Assembly (NCBI GenBank): GCA_023663815.1
Contig: JAMPGS010000003.1
Span: 1 to 56,126, forward strand
Reading direction: 5' to 3'
DNA length: 56,126 bases
Origin: Clostridium sp.
Lineage (GTDB): Bacteria; Bacillota; Clostridia; Lachnospirales; Lachnospiraceae
Below the pieces are notes generated by a model that was given only the letters and a program-made list of their open reading frames with translations, was not told the DNA's origin and ran no database searches. Both the position numbers and the translations under genes were made by a program. Numbering within the stretch: the stretch's first letter is position 1; every line of letters starts with the position of its first letter. This document shows positions 8,158 to 16,348 of the stretch, piece by piece.

Positions 8158-9630
8158 CTAAAAATTAAAGTACAAAAATTCGCTTATCTCCGATAAGGAC
8201 ATAATGCTCCAAAACAGGAGGATGGCCACGGTAAAAAGCTTTTGGCGGGTAAGCTGCAGACCTTCCGTTTTTTCCTGCGTATGCTTCATGGTAAAGCAGC
8301 CCGCCGCGCAAAAAACTGTGAAAGCCGTCGCCGGAAGCCATGGGAGACGTTCCAAAAAGGCTCCCAGCCCGGCCATGCGGAAAACCCGGTAGAGAAAGCT
8401 GACCTCCACAATCTCCTGAAATTTTTCTATGACCTGCGGGTGGATTCCGCCAAAGCCTCCGCAAAAAAGCCGCGTCCACAAAGACACCGCATCCCTTGTG
8501 CTGTCCGCCCGGAAAAGGCTCCATGCAAAGGTTACCAAAAGAAAAGTAACGCCAATCTTGATAAATTTGGGGATATTTAACGCGTCAATCTTTGTGATTC
8601 TCTCAAAAACTTTTGCAATTCCGTGCATAAGCCCCCACAGAATAAACGTCCAGTTGGCGCCGTGCCAGAGCCCGCTGAGCAGAAAGACGATTAAGATATT
8701 TACATAGGTTTTAACCGTCCCTTTGCGGCTCCCCCCTAAGGGGATATAGACATATCTTGTAAAAAATTTCGTCAGGGTGATATGCCACCTATCCCAAAAA
8801 TCAGAGATAGACTGGGCCTTGTAGGGGGAATTAAAATTTAAGGGGAGTTTTATGCCCAGCATATAGCAGACGCCGTAGGCCATGTCGCAGTAGCCGCTGA
8901 AATCAAAGTAAATCTGCAGGGAGTAGCCAACCATCACAAGGAAGGCGGTGGGCGAATTTAAATGCGGAATATCGGTGTACCCCGCGTTTACAATTCTGGC
9001 AAAATTATCCGCAAGGAGGACTTTTTTTGCAAGGCCAAGGGAAAAAGCGTAGAGCCCTCTGCAGAGGTTTTCAAAATCAATCCGGGCGCATTTCGTCTCC
9101 TGAAGCTGGGGGAGCAAATCCTTGTGGTAGACGATGGGCCCCTGCGTCAGCTTGGGGAAAAAGGAGATAAACAGTACGTATTGCAAAAAGCTGTAATTTT
9201 CACATTCGCCTCTGTAGGCGTCAATCACATAGGACAATTGCTGAAAGGTGTAAAAGCTGATGCCAATTGGCAGAAAAAGATTTAGCAGAGGAATTTCTTT
9301 GTGAAATATCCCGTTAATGTTTTGGATGAAAAAATTACAGTACTTAAAATAAAACAAAACGCCGATATTGAGAACAATGTCGGCCGCTAGGAACAGCTTT
9401 TTCCGCCTGCCGGAAGAAAAGCGGACGCCTCTTATGAAGCCGTAATTTACTAGGATACTGACAAGCAAAATAGCAAGATATTGAATATTATTGTAGCCGC
9501 AGAACCAAAACGACACAGCCGTCAGAAAAAAAAGGACGGCTTTCGGCTTATTTATATGGTTTAATCCGTAATAGCAGATAATTGCCAGCGGAAGAAACAG
9601 GAAAATAAAAAAATAGGAATTAAACAGCAT
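8158..9630 (-). CDS. MBOAT family O-acyltransferase (AlgI/DltB type)
   Basis: 490 residues, polytopic membrane protein. It has the family pattern of bacterial MBOATs: DFSGYCDMA (243-251), WDRWHITLTKFF (279-290), IPLGGSRKG (296-304), and the conserved catalytic histidine in LWHGANWTF (His323) with a second His at 337. It should move an acyl group (commonly acetyl) across the membrane for transfer to a polysaccharide. The start ATG at 9628-9630 has a GGAG site 6 bases upstream on the minus strand and a near-consensus promoter at 9679-9707. It heads a two-gene unit with the SGNH-like gene, convergent with asnB and divergent from the GT11 genes. Confidence 0.93.
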   Translation of the reverse strand: MLFNSYFFIFLFLPLAIICYYGLNHINKPKAVLFFLTAVSFWFCGYNNIQYLAILLVSILVNYGFIRGVRFSSGRRKKLFLAADIVLNIGVLFYFKYCNFFIQNINGIFHKEIPLLNLFLPIGISFYTFQQLSYVIDAYRGECENYSFLQYVLFISFFPKLTQGPIVYHKDLLPQLQETKCARIDFENLCRGLYAFSLGLAKKVLLADNFARIVNAGYTDIPHLNSPTAFLVMVGYSLQIYFDFSGYCDMAYGVCYMLGIKLPLNFNSPYKAQSISDFWDRWHITLTKFFTRYVYIPLGGSRKGTVKTYVNILIVFLLSGLWHGANWTFILWGLMHGIAKVFERITKIDALNIPKFIKIGVTFLLVTFAWSLFRADSTRDAVSLWTRLFCGGFGGIHPQVIEKFQEIVEVSFLYRVFRMAGLGAFLERLPWLPATAFTVFCAAGCFTMKHTQEKTEGLQLTRQKLFTVAILLFWSIMSLSEISEFLYFNF

Positions 9631-9678
9631 GTTTTCTCCAAATTATATGTGATAGGAAATAATAAAAAATGTAATGCT

Positions 9679-9707
9679 ATTATAAAGCCGGGCAGTCGTC
9701 AGGTCAA
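9679..9707 (-). promoter_or_regulatory. Sigma-A promoter for the MBOAT/SGNH unit
   Basis: On the minus strand TTGACC (9702-9707) and TATAAT (9679-9684) are separated by 17 bases: 5/6 and 6/6 matches at ideal spacing. The MBOAT start lies about 50 bases downstream. This is the best-matching promoter in the window. Confidence 0.8.
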
Positions 9708-9729
9708 GAGCAGCAAAAAACGCAAAACC

Positions 9730-9758
9730 TTGTGATTAAAAAGAAAGTGTGGTAGAAT
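9730..9758 (+). promoter_or_regulatory. Extended -10 promoter for the GT11 operon
   Basis: TTGTGA (9730-9735) and TAGAAT (9753-9758) are 17 bases apart, and TGG precedes the -10 (extended -10 form). It faces right, toward the GT11 gene at 9794. It lies 22 bases from the minus-strand -35, back to back with the MBOAT promoter, so the two may compete or share control. Confidence 0.55.
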
Positions 9759-9793
9759 AAGTCAATTTAACGCGACGGAAAATGAGGAAAACC

Positions 9794-10753
9794 ATGAATA
9801 TAATCAGGATGTCAGGAGGGCTTGGAAATCAAATGTTTCAGTACGCCCTGTATCTGAAGCTCCGCTCTATGGGGAAGGAAGTAAAATTCGACGATATCAA
9901 CGAGTACCGAGGAGAGAACACACGCCCCATTATGCTTGCCGTATTTGGAATCACGTACCCTAGGGCTGCATGGGATGAAATTATAGAGTTTACGGACGGC
10001 TCTATGAGCCTTTTAAAGCGAATCAGAAGAAAGCTTTTTGGACGGCGGGCCGTGGAATATCGTGAGAAGGGATTTTACGACGAGCAGGTGCTTAGCTTTG
10101 ATTCCATGTATCTGCGGGGAGATTTTAAGAGCGAAAAATACTTTGAGGACGTGAAGGAGGAAGTGCGGAAGCTGTATTGTTTCCCAGAATTGGAAGCGAT
10201 GCATCTGCCGGACAAGCTTTACAGGAACACAAGGGCCTGTCTGGACGCTATAGAGAGCACCGAGGCGGTGGGGATGCATATGTACCGCAGCGATTCCCGG
10301 CTGGACGAGGAGCTTTACGAGGGAATCTGCACGGAAAAGTATTACGAGGGGGCCGCGCGGTTTATTCAGGAAAAACACCCGGAGGCGTTCTTTTATATTT
10401 TCAGCAATGAGCCCAAGTGGGTAAAAAAATGGGTGGAGGATTTGATTACAAGCCAGATATCGGAGGACATGGACAGAGAGGAAATTTTAAGTCTGGAAAA
10501 ACGCTTCGTGCTGGTGGAGGCCAACACCGAGTACACGGGGTATTTGGATATGCTGCTTATGAGTAAGTGCAGGCATAACGTTATTTCTAATTCCAGCTTT
10601 AGCTGGTGGGCCGCGTGGCTTAACGATAATCCCGATAAGCTGGTGGTGGCCCCCGACAGATGGGTGAACGACAGGGACAGCGCCGACGTTTACACAAAGG
10701 GCATGATTCTGGTAAATGCCAAGGGAAGGGTAAACAGGACGGTAAAGGATTAA
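9794..10753 (+). CDS. GT11 fucosyltransferase-like protein with altered active-site motif
   Basis: 319 residues from the ATG at 9794, which has GAGG 6 bases upstream; the ATG at 9782 has no good site. The N-terminus MSGGLGNQMFQYALYLKL is the GT11 (alpha-1,2-fucosyltransferase) signature, and the C-terminal NSSFSWWAAWL block is intact. The GDP-fucose-binding motif, normally HxRRGDY, reads HMYRSDS at 162-168: the first Arg is Tyr164, Gly is Ser166 and Tyr is Ser168, while His162, Arg165 and Asp167 remain. The next gene is a close paralogue with a normal motif. The gene is otherwise undamaged, so it may have changed donor, lost activity, or act with its twin. It is the first gene of the large rightward unit. 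Confidence 0.85.
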   Translation: MNIIRMSGGLGNQMFQYALYLKLRSMGKEVKFDDINEYRGENTRPIMLAVFGITYPRAAWDEIIEFTDGSMSLLKRIRRKLFGRRAVEYREKGFYDEQVLSFDSMYLRGDFKSEKYFEDVKEEVRKLYCFPELEAMHLPDKLYRNTRACLDAIESTEAVGMHMYRSDSRLDEELYEGICTEKYYEGAARFIQEKHPEAFFYIFSNEPKWVKKWVEDLITSQISEDMDREEILSLEKRFVLVEANTEYTGYLDMLLMSKCRHNVISNSSFSWWAAWLNDNPDKLVVAPDRWVNDRDSADVYTKGMILVNAKGRVNRTVKD

Positions 10754-10755
10754 TT

Positions 10756-11667
10756 ATGAATATCATCAGAATGACCGGGGGCATGGGAAACCAAATGTTT
10801 GCGTATGCCCTTTATTTAAAGCTTTGTTCTATGGGAAAGGAAGTAAAGCTGGACGACGTTTCGGAGTATGACCGTCCAAACGTCCGGCCTATTGTGCTGT
10901 GGGCTTTTGATATCGATTATCCGCGGGCCAGCAGGGAGGAGATTAACGAGATTACGGACGGCTTTTTGAAGCTGTCCCACAGGATACGGAGAAAGCTGTT
11001 CGGCAGAAAATCCAAGGAGTACTGCGAGAGGGACTGTAATTTTGACCCTCAGGCGCTTGCCAAGGAAACCGCTTATTTGACCGGCTATTTCCAAAGCGAA
11101 AAGTATTTTAAGGATATCGAAGCTCAGGTGAGAAGGGCCTTTACCTTTTCCAATAGGATTTGGGAGGGCTTGGATGAGGAACTGGGGCGGAAAATGAAGG
11201 GATATCTGGACAGGATTCAAAGCAGCAGTTCCCCGGCGGCTGTACATATGCGCAGGGGAGATTATCTTGAAAAGGACGAGATATACGGCGGCATCTGCAC
11301 GACGGAATATTATAAAAGGGCTATAGCGTTTTTGGAGGAGAAAAGCCCCGATACCGTTTTTTTTCTGTTTAGCAACGAGCCTTGTTGGGTGCAGGATTGG
11401 GTTTGCGATAATTACGGGGAGGATAAACGGTTTGTGGTGGTGGAGGGAAACGGGGAGGACAAGGGATATTTGGATATGTTTTTGATGAGCAAGTGCCGCC
11501 ATTATATTATAGCAAATTCCAGCTTTAGCTGGTGGGGGGCGTGGCTTGGCGGAAGCGGGGACAAGCGGATTATTGCCCCGGCAGCATGGTCGAGAAAGCA
11601 GCATTTTACGGATATTTATACGGAAGAAATGATAAGAATTACTGCAAAGGGTGACTTGGCTGTATGA
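10756..11667 (+). CDS. Alpha-1,2-fucosyltransferase family 11
   Basis: 303 residues. The open frame reaches back into the previous gene, but ATG 10756 is preceded by AAAGGA and its N-terminus MNIIRMTGGMGNQMFAYAL aligns directly with the upstream paralogue. The HMRRGDY motif (164-170) and the NSSFSWWGAWL block are intact. Family members transfer L-fucose from GDP-fucose in alpha-1,2 linkage, usually to galactose, and act in the cytosol on lipid-linked intermediates. Start and stop lie 2 bases from the upstream gene and overlap ATGA with the downstream GT2, indicating tight coupling. Whether fucose or another deoxysugar is used cannot be decided, because no GDP-fucose genes are in the window. 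Confidence 0.92.
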   Translation: MNIIRMTGGMGNQMFAYALYLKLCSMGKEVKLDDVSEYDRPNVRPIVLWAFDIDYPRASREEINEITDGFLKLSHRIRRKLFGRKSKEYCERDCNFDPQALAKETAYLTGYFQSEKYFKDIEAQVRRAFTFSNRIWEGLDEELGRKMKGYLDRIQSSSSPAAVHMRRGDYLEKDEIYGGICTTEYYKRAIAFLEEKSPDTVFFLFSNEPCWVQDWVCDNYGEDKRFVVVEGNGEDKGYLDMFLMSKCRHYIIANSSFSWWGAWLGGSGDKRIIAPAAWSRKQHFTDIYTEEMIRITAKGDLAV

Positions 11668-12701
11668 AAAATAAATTGATTTCCGTGATAGTGACCGCTT
11701 ACAATGTGGGAGATTACCTTGAGCGGTGTCTGGAAAGCCTATTGAAGCAAAGCTATGAGCATATAGAAGTGATTGTGGTGGACGACGGCTCCACCGACGG
11801 TACGGCTGGTATCTGTGAGCGTTACGCCGAAAGCTGTAGCAAAATCCGCGTGGTGCGCCAGCCTGAGAACCGGGGGGTTGCGGAGGCCAGAAACGCGGGG
11901 CTTGCGGCCGCAAAGGGCGATTACATTGGATTTGTGGACGGGGACGACTGGGCGGAGCCGGATATGTACCGGGCTATGCTTGGAGCTTGCGAGGAGACAA
12001 ATGCGGAGATAGCAATCTGCTCTTACCGGCAAATTGGGGCGGAGCAGGGGCAGGAGGATTTTTCCGGGGAGCGGTATGTACTTACAAGGGAGGAGGCTCT
12101 TGAGGTTTATATCTGCGACCATAGGCCTTGGCATATTTATCATTCCGTTTGGAGCAAGCTTTTTAGAAAGGGTATCGTTGCGGGGCTGAAATTTCCCCGT
12201 GGAAGAGAGTCGGAGGATATCATGTACACCACAAGGGCGCTTTTGCGGGCAAGGACCTGCGTGTTTTTGGATACGCCCTACTATAATTACTTGACGAACC
12301 GGCAGAGCAGCATTATGAACCACAAGCTGTACGGGCGCAGATTTCACGATGAGATTCCCTTTTGGAAGGAGCAGGCGGCTTGTCTTTTGGAGGAGGGCTT
12401 TGAGGAGCTCTCGAAAAAGGCGTCCTATCATTTTTACCGGACGATGCTGTTTTACTATGTGGATTTCAGAGACAGGAAAATGAAAGCGGCGGGCCGGGAG
12501 CTGATTGGACTGCTGCGGGGAGAGAAAAAAGAAATTAAAAGGCTTTACGAGGAAGAGTTTGTCACGGCGGGGGATAAGGCAAGAATGAGGCTTGCGCTTA
12601 TGTGGCCGTCGGGATATTACTGGATAGTTAAGGGGTACGATAGGTTTGTGGTGCCCTTAAAGCAGCATAGAGAGAGTTTTACGCGTAAAGGAGTTTCATG
12701 A
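11664..12701 (+). CDS. Glycosyltransferase family 2
   Basis: 345-residue GT-A enzyme. It begins ISVIVTAYNVGDYLERCLESLL and has the nucleotide-binding VVDDGSTDGT and the metal-binding GFVDGDDWAEPD, then SEDIMYTTRAL, the ED catalytic-base region of this subfamily. It would add one sugar in an inverting manner to the lipid-linked unit. It overlaps the preceding GT11 by ATGA and the following ABC transporter by ATGA, so the three are translationally coupled. The C-terminal third is basic and could associate with the membrane. Related GT2s lie at 18811 and 20033. Confidence 0.92.
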   Translation: MKNKLISVIVTAYNVGDYLERCLESLLKQSYEHIEVIVVDDGSTDGTAGICERYAESCSKIRVVRQPENRGVAEARNAGLAAAKGDYIGFVDGDDWAEPDMYRAMLGACEETNAEIAICSYRQIGAEQGQEDFSGERYVLTREEALEVYICDHRPWHIYHSVWSKLFRKGIVAGLKFPRGRESEDIMYTTRALLRARTCVFLDTPYYNYLTNRQSSIMNHKLYGRRFHDEIPFWKEQAACLLEEGFEELSKKASYHFYRTMLFYYVDFRDRKMKAAGRELIGLLRGEKKEIKRLYEEEFVTAGDKARMRLALMWPSGYYWIVKGYDRFVVPLKQHRESFTRKGVS

Positions 12702-14464
12702 AAAAAGTAAGCTTACTTGCCAAAATCAGTTATATATTTGACCGGAAACAAAAAATTCAACTGTTGGTTCTCGGCGTGATGATTTTTTTTGGAGGCCTTT
12801 TGGAGACCTTGGGAGTGGGGGCTATGATTCCGCTGGTGAACGCCCTTTTGATGCCGGAGAAGCTGCAGGAATATATTGAAAAGTATGATTTTTTGCAAAA
12901 AATCTGCAATGCCATGCACATCGAGAGCATGGGGCAGGTTACCATGGGACTGCTCATAGGGCTTATGGCAATTTATGTGATTAAAAATTTGTATATCCTG
13001 TTTTTGATTTATAGGCAGAATTCCTTTATCACCCGGAACAGAAACAGGATGATAAGCCGGGTGATGGCGGAATTTTTAAACAGGCCCTATGAAAAGTATC
13101 TCGGCGCGGATATCCCTACGGTGTTCCGCATCACGGACAGCGATATTCCTCAAACCTTTTCGCTGATTTTGGCTATGCTGCAGCTTGCCAGCGAGGTAGT
13201 GGTGTCCTTTTTGATTTTTATGGTGCTTTTGTGGCAGGACGTTGTCATGACGCTGTTTATCATCGCCATTTTCGGCCTTATGACGCTGTTAATTATCAAG
13301 GTGCTAAAGCCGAAGCTGAATAAAATCGGGGCCAAAAATCAGGCCATACAGTCCCGGATTGCCAAGTGGAGGATTCAGGCAACCTACGGCCTCAAGGACG
13401 TGAAGGTGCTGAACCGGGAAGAGTTTTTTGTGAGGAATTACTATGAGACTGGCAAGGTGGGAGCCGACGTGGCAAGAAATTACGCGGTTTTGAACAATAC
13501 CCCAAGGCTGCTTATCGAGACGGTGTTTATCGTCAGCGTTCTCCTGTTTATTACGGTTTACATTAACGGAGGCGGGGAAGTGGGGGCTATTATGACGACC
13601 ATAGCGGCCTTTGGCGTGGCGGCAATCAGGGTTCTGCCCAGCGTCAACCGCATCAATACCTATATTACGGAGATTGCCTACACCCAGCCCAGCCTTGATT
13701 TTGTCTATGAAAATCTTCAGGAGGGTATGAAAACGGACGCTATGCTGGCGGAGCGCAGGGCCAACTCGCAGGTGGAAAAGCTAAAGCTTGAGGATAAAAT
13801 CGAGCTAAACCACATTAGCTTTCACTACCCGGATTCCGACAAATATATTTTTAAGGACGCCCACATGGAGGTGCCTAAGGGGAAGTCGGTAGGGATTATC
13901 GGAGCATCCGGCGCGGGGAAATCGACTATTGTGGACGTGCTTTTAGGGCTTTTGCACGCGCAGGAGGGAGAAATTACCTGCGACGGCGTCAATATTTTTA
14001 AAAATTATGAGTCATGGCTGGCTCAGGTGGGCTATATTCCGCAGGCAATTTATTTGATTGACGAGTCAATCAGGGACAACATTGCCTTTGGAATCGACGC
14101 CGATAAGATTGACGACAAGAGAATATGGGAAGTGCTGGAGGAAGCTCAGCTAAAGGAGTTTATAGAGGAGCTGCCGGAGGGGCTTGACACCACCATTGGA
14201 GATAGGGGAGTGCGCCTTTCGGGAGGTCAGCGGCAGCGCATCGGCATTGCAAGGGCTCTCTACAACGACCCTGAAATTTTGGTGTTCGACGAGGCCACCT
14301 CCGCTTTGGACAACGATACGGAGGCGGCGGTGATGGAGGCGGTCAACAGCTTCCACGGAAAAAAAACCATGATTATCATTGCGCATAGATTAAATACCAT
14401 TGAAAAATGTGATATTATTTATAAGGTGGAAAACGCCCATCTGGCGGAGACCACTTTAAGATAG
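12698..14464 (+). CDS. ABC transporter, fused membrane and ATPase domains (glycan flippase type)
   Basis: 588 residues: six-helix exporter domain in the N-terminal half, ATPase in the C-terminal half. Walker A GASGAGKST begins near residue 402, the signature LSGGQRQRIGIARAL near 507, and Walker B ILVFDEATSALD near 526. The order and length resemble PglK/MsbA-type half-transporters that work as homodimers and flip lipid-linked oligosaccharides. SD AAAGGAG lies 5 bases before the start, which overlaps the GT2 stop. A diverged paralogue with lower G+C is at 40000-41739, and a Wzx-type flippase is at 22333, so the locus encodes three possible flippases. Confidence 0.92.
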   Translation: MKKVSLLAKISYIFDRKQKIQLLVLGVMIFFGGLLETLGVGAMIPLVNALLMPEKLQEYIEKYDFLQKICNAMHIESMGQVTMGLLIGLMAIYVIKNLYILFLIYRQNSFITRNRNRMISRVMAEFLNRPYEKYLGADIPTVFRITDSDIPQTFSLILAMLQLASEVVVSFLIFMVLLWQDVVMTLFIIAIFGLMTLLIIKVLKPKLNKIGAKNQAIQSRIAKWRIQATYGLKDVKVLNREEFFVRNYYETGKVGADVARNYAVLNNTPRLLIETVFIVSVLLFITVYINGGGEVGAIMTTIAAFGVAAIRVLPSVNRINTYITEIAYTQPSLDFVYENLQEGMKTDAMLAERRANSQVEKLKLEDKIELNHISFHYPDSDKYIFKDAHMEVPKGKSVGIIGASGAGKSTIVDVLLGLLHAQEGEITCDGVNIFKNYESWLAQVGYIPQAIYLIDESIRDNIAFGIDADKIDDKRIWEVLEEAQLKEFIEELPEGLDTTIGDRGVRLSGGQRQRIGIARALYNDPEILVFDEATSALDNDTEAAVMEAVNSFHGKKTMIIIAHRLNTIEKCDIIYKVENAHLAETTLR

Positions 14465-14472
14465 GAGAGACG

Positions 14473-15519
14473 ATGGTAGGAACGGAATTTATTAACGGGC
14501 AGGGGCTGGGAAATCAGTTGTTCTGCTATGTTACGGCCAGAGTGGTAGCGGAGGAAAACGGCTACGAGTTTGGGACGGCCGGGCAGGAACGCTTTGCCGT
14601 GAATATTCACAGCAGCCGGGGCATGTACTTTATGGATGTAGATTTGGGACATGCCATTTCTGAGGAGGAGAAGAAAAGCTTTCAGGTTTATCAGGACGCC
14701 GAGGAGCGTCTGTATATAGGAAATTCCAAGCATGATATGAACCACGGCTGCTACATTGCCGGCGCCGACAAGGGGATTTGCCATGTGGAGGACAACACGC
14801 TGATTTACGGGAATATGCAGGATGAGTCCTATTTTATAGGGCATTTGGACAAGGTAAAGCAGTGGCTTAAGGTGAAGCCGGAGTATGACAGCAGGGAGTA
14901 CAGCAGGGAAAATTTGTGCATCATCAATATGCGCGGGGGCGAGTACACGGGAAGCCCGGAGCTTTTTATTGATAGAAAATACTGGATTCACGGCATCAAA
15001 GAAATGCGGAAAATCAGGCCGGATATGGAGTTTATGATTGTCACCGACGACGTGGAGGCGGCTGGGAAGGTGCTTCCCGGAATACCGGCGCACCATTTTG
15101 ATATTGGAAAGGATTATGTGACCTTAAAAAACGCCTATTATCTGCTTTTATCCAACTCTTCCTTTGCCTGTCTGCCCGCCCATACCAGCGACGTCCTTAA
15201 GTTTGCCATTGCCCCTAAGTACTGGGCAAGGCACAACGTTTCCGACGGCTATTGGGCTTCGGAGCAGAATATTTACAGCTTATTTCACTATATGGACAGA
15301 AAAGGCAGGCTGTTTAGCGCTAAAGAGTGCAGGGAGGAGCTGGCGGCGTATAAGGCTCGTTCCCGCAAATACGCAAGGAAAAACTTAAGGCCGGGGAAGG
15401 CGGGCCTGTTTTATCAGAATATCAGAAGGAAATGCGTGTACGGGTGGTTCTACATGAAAAAAGTGTGGCGCGCCCTGATGAGGAGAATCAAAAAGAAAAC
15501 GGGGGCCGTTTATGGATAA
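14473..15519 (+). CDS. Divergent GT11-like glycosyltransferase
   Basis: 348 residues, start preceded by AGGAGAG. The N-terminal GQGLGNQLFCYVTARVV matches the GT11 opening loop, and SNSSFACLPAHTSDV replaces the SNSSFSWW block. The donor motif expected as HxRRGDY reads NMRGGEY at 152-158, so the His, second Arg and Asp are all changed. This looks like a separate subfamily of the GT11-like fold with another donor rather than a broken copy, because the gene is full length and in frame. The last 45 residues are strongly basic (VWRALMRRIKKK), suggesting peripheral membrane binding. It overlaps the next gene by 8 bases. Confidence 0.72.
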   Translation: MVGTEFINGQGLGNQLFCYVTARVVAEENGYEFGTAGQERFAVNIHSSRGMYFMDVDLGHAISEEEKKSFQVYQDAEERLYIGNSKHDMNHGCYIAGADKGICHVEDNTLIYGNMQDESYFIGHLDKVKQWLKVKPEYDSREYSRENLCIINMRGGEYTGSPELFIDRKYWIHGIKEMRKIRPDMEFMIVTDDVEAAGKVLPGIPAHHFDIGKDYVTLKNAYYLLLSNSSFACLPAHTSDVLKFAIAPKYWARHNVSDGYWASEQNIYSLFHYMDRKGRLFSAKECREELAAYKARSRKYARKNLRPGKAGLFYQNIRRKCVYGWFYMKKVWRALMRRIKKKTGAVYG

Positions 15520-16318
15520 TGCAGGCAGATGGCGGGACGGAAAGCTTCAGCTGCCGGAGGTGACGCTGGCGGCCATAACAAGCGTAAAAATTTATGAGAC
15601 CATTAAGGCGTTAGAGTACAGTATGCGGGGGATTGAGTTTGGCGAAGTGGTATTGATTACCCACAGAAAACCCTTAAGTCTCCCCAAGACGATTACCTAT
15701 AAGCACACCTCGAAGCTTACGGATATCGACGCCTTTAACTATAAAACGGTCTATGAGCTGGGGAAGTACATTCAGACGGATTATGTGCTGCTCATACACT
15801 ATGACGGGTTTGTGGTGCACCCCGAAAAATGGCGGGAGGAGTTTTTAAACTATGACTATATCGGTTCTCCTTGGCCGATTCCCGCGCCGGGGAAGCGGCA
15901 CTGCTATCATGATATTTACGGGAATTTGTGCAGGGTGGGAAACAGTGTGTCCCTGCGCAGCAAGCGGCTGTTGGATTTTCCGGCAAAAGCTAATTTAAAA
16001 TGGGAAAAGGATGAGGACGGCTTTTACAATGAAGATATTTTTTTATGCTGCATGAATAAGCACAAAATCGAGGAGGCGGGGATGACTATCGCGCCGGTGG
16101 AGGCGGCAAAGTATTTTGGACATGAGCATCCCGTGCCTGAGGTTTTGGAGGTGGACGCCCCTTTTATTTTCCATAAGTGGTGGGGGAGAAACGAGGCCTA
16201 CCCTAAGTTTGAGAATCCATGGACCAAAAGATGGTTAAAATTTAAGGATATAGTAAGGCCCTTTCTTTTCTGGCGGCGTCTCGCGGGACGGGGAGAAAAG
16301 GACGGCGGAAAAGCTTAA
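15512..16318 (+). CDS. DUF5672 family protein (putative glycosyltransferase)
   Basis: 268 residues. It shows the features of DUF5672: YVLLIHYDGFVVHPEKW (a DxD-like YDG site), then YDYIGSPWP and GNSVSLRSKRLLDFP, and a C-terminal acidic/His segment with EDIFLC and FGHEH. The family is found in glycan loci and has a GT-A-like layout, but no specific reaction is established that I know of. It overlaps the GT11-like gene by 8 bases and ends in a short basic tail. I infer that it adds a sugar to the lipid-linked repeat. Confidence 0.75.
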   Translation: MDNAGRWRDGKLQLPEVTLAAITSVKIYETIKALEYSMRGIEFGEVVLITHRKPLSLPKTITYKHTSKLTDIDAFNYKTVYELGKYIQTDYVLLIHYDGFVVHPEKWREEFLNYDYIGSPWPIPAPGKRHCYHDIYGNLCRVGNSVSLRSKRLLDFPAKANLKWEKDEDGFYNEDIFLCCMNKHKIEEAGMTIAPVEAAKYFGHEHPVPEVLEVDAPFIFHKWWGRNEAYPKFENPWTKRWLKFKDIVRPFLFWRRLAGRGEKDGGKA

Positions 16319-16348
16319 GATAGAATTGCTGCTGGAAAGGCGGAAAAG

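Noticed and set aside
10816..11913. Long minus-strand open frame (365 codons) opposite the GT11 and GT2 genes
   Set aside because: Its translation is rich in Pro, Arg and His with no family pattern, has no ribosome site, and mirrors two well-supported plus-strand genes.
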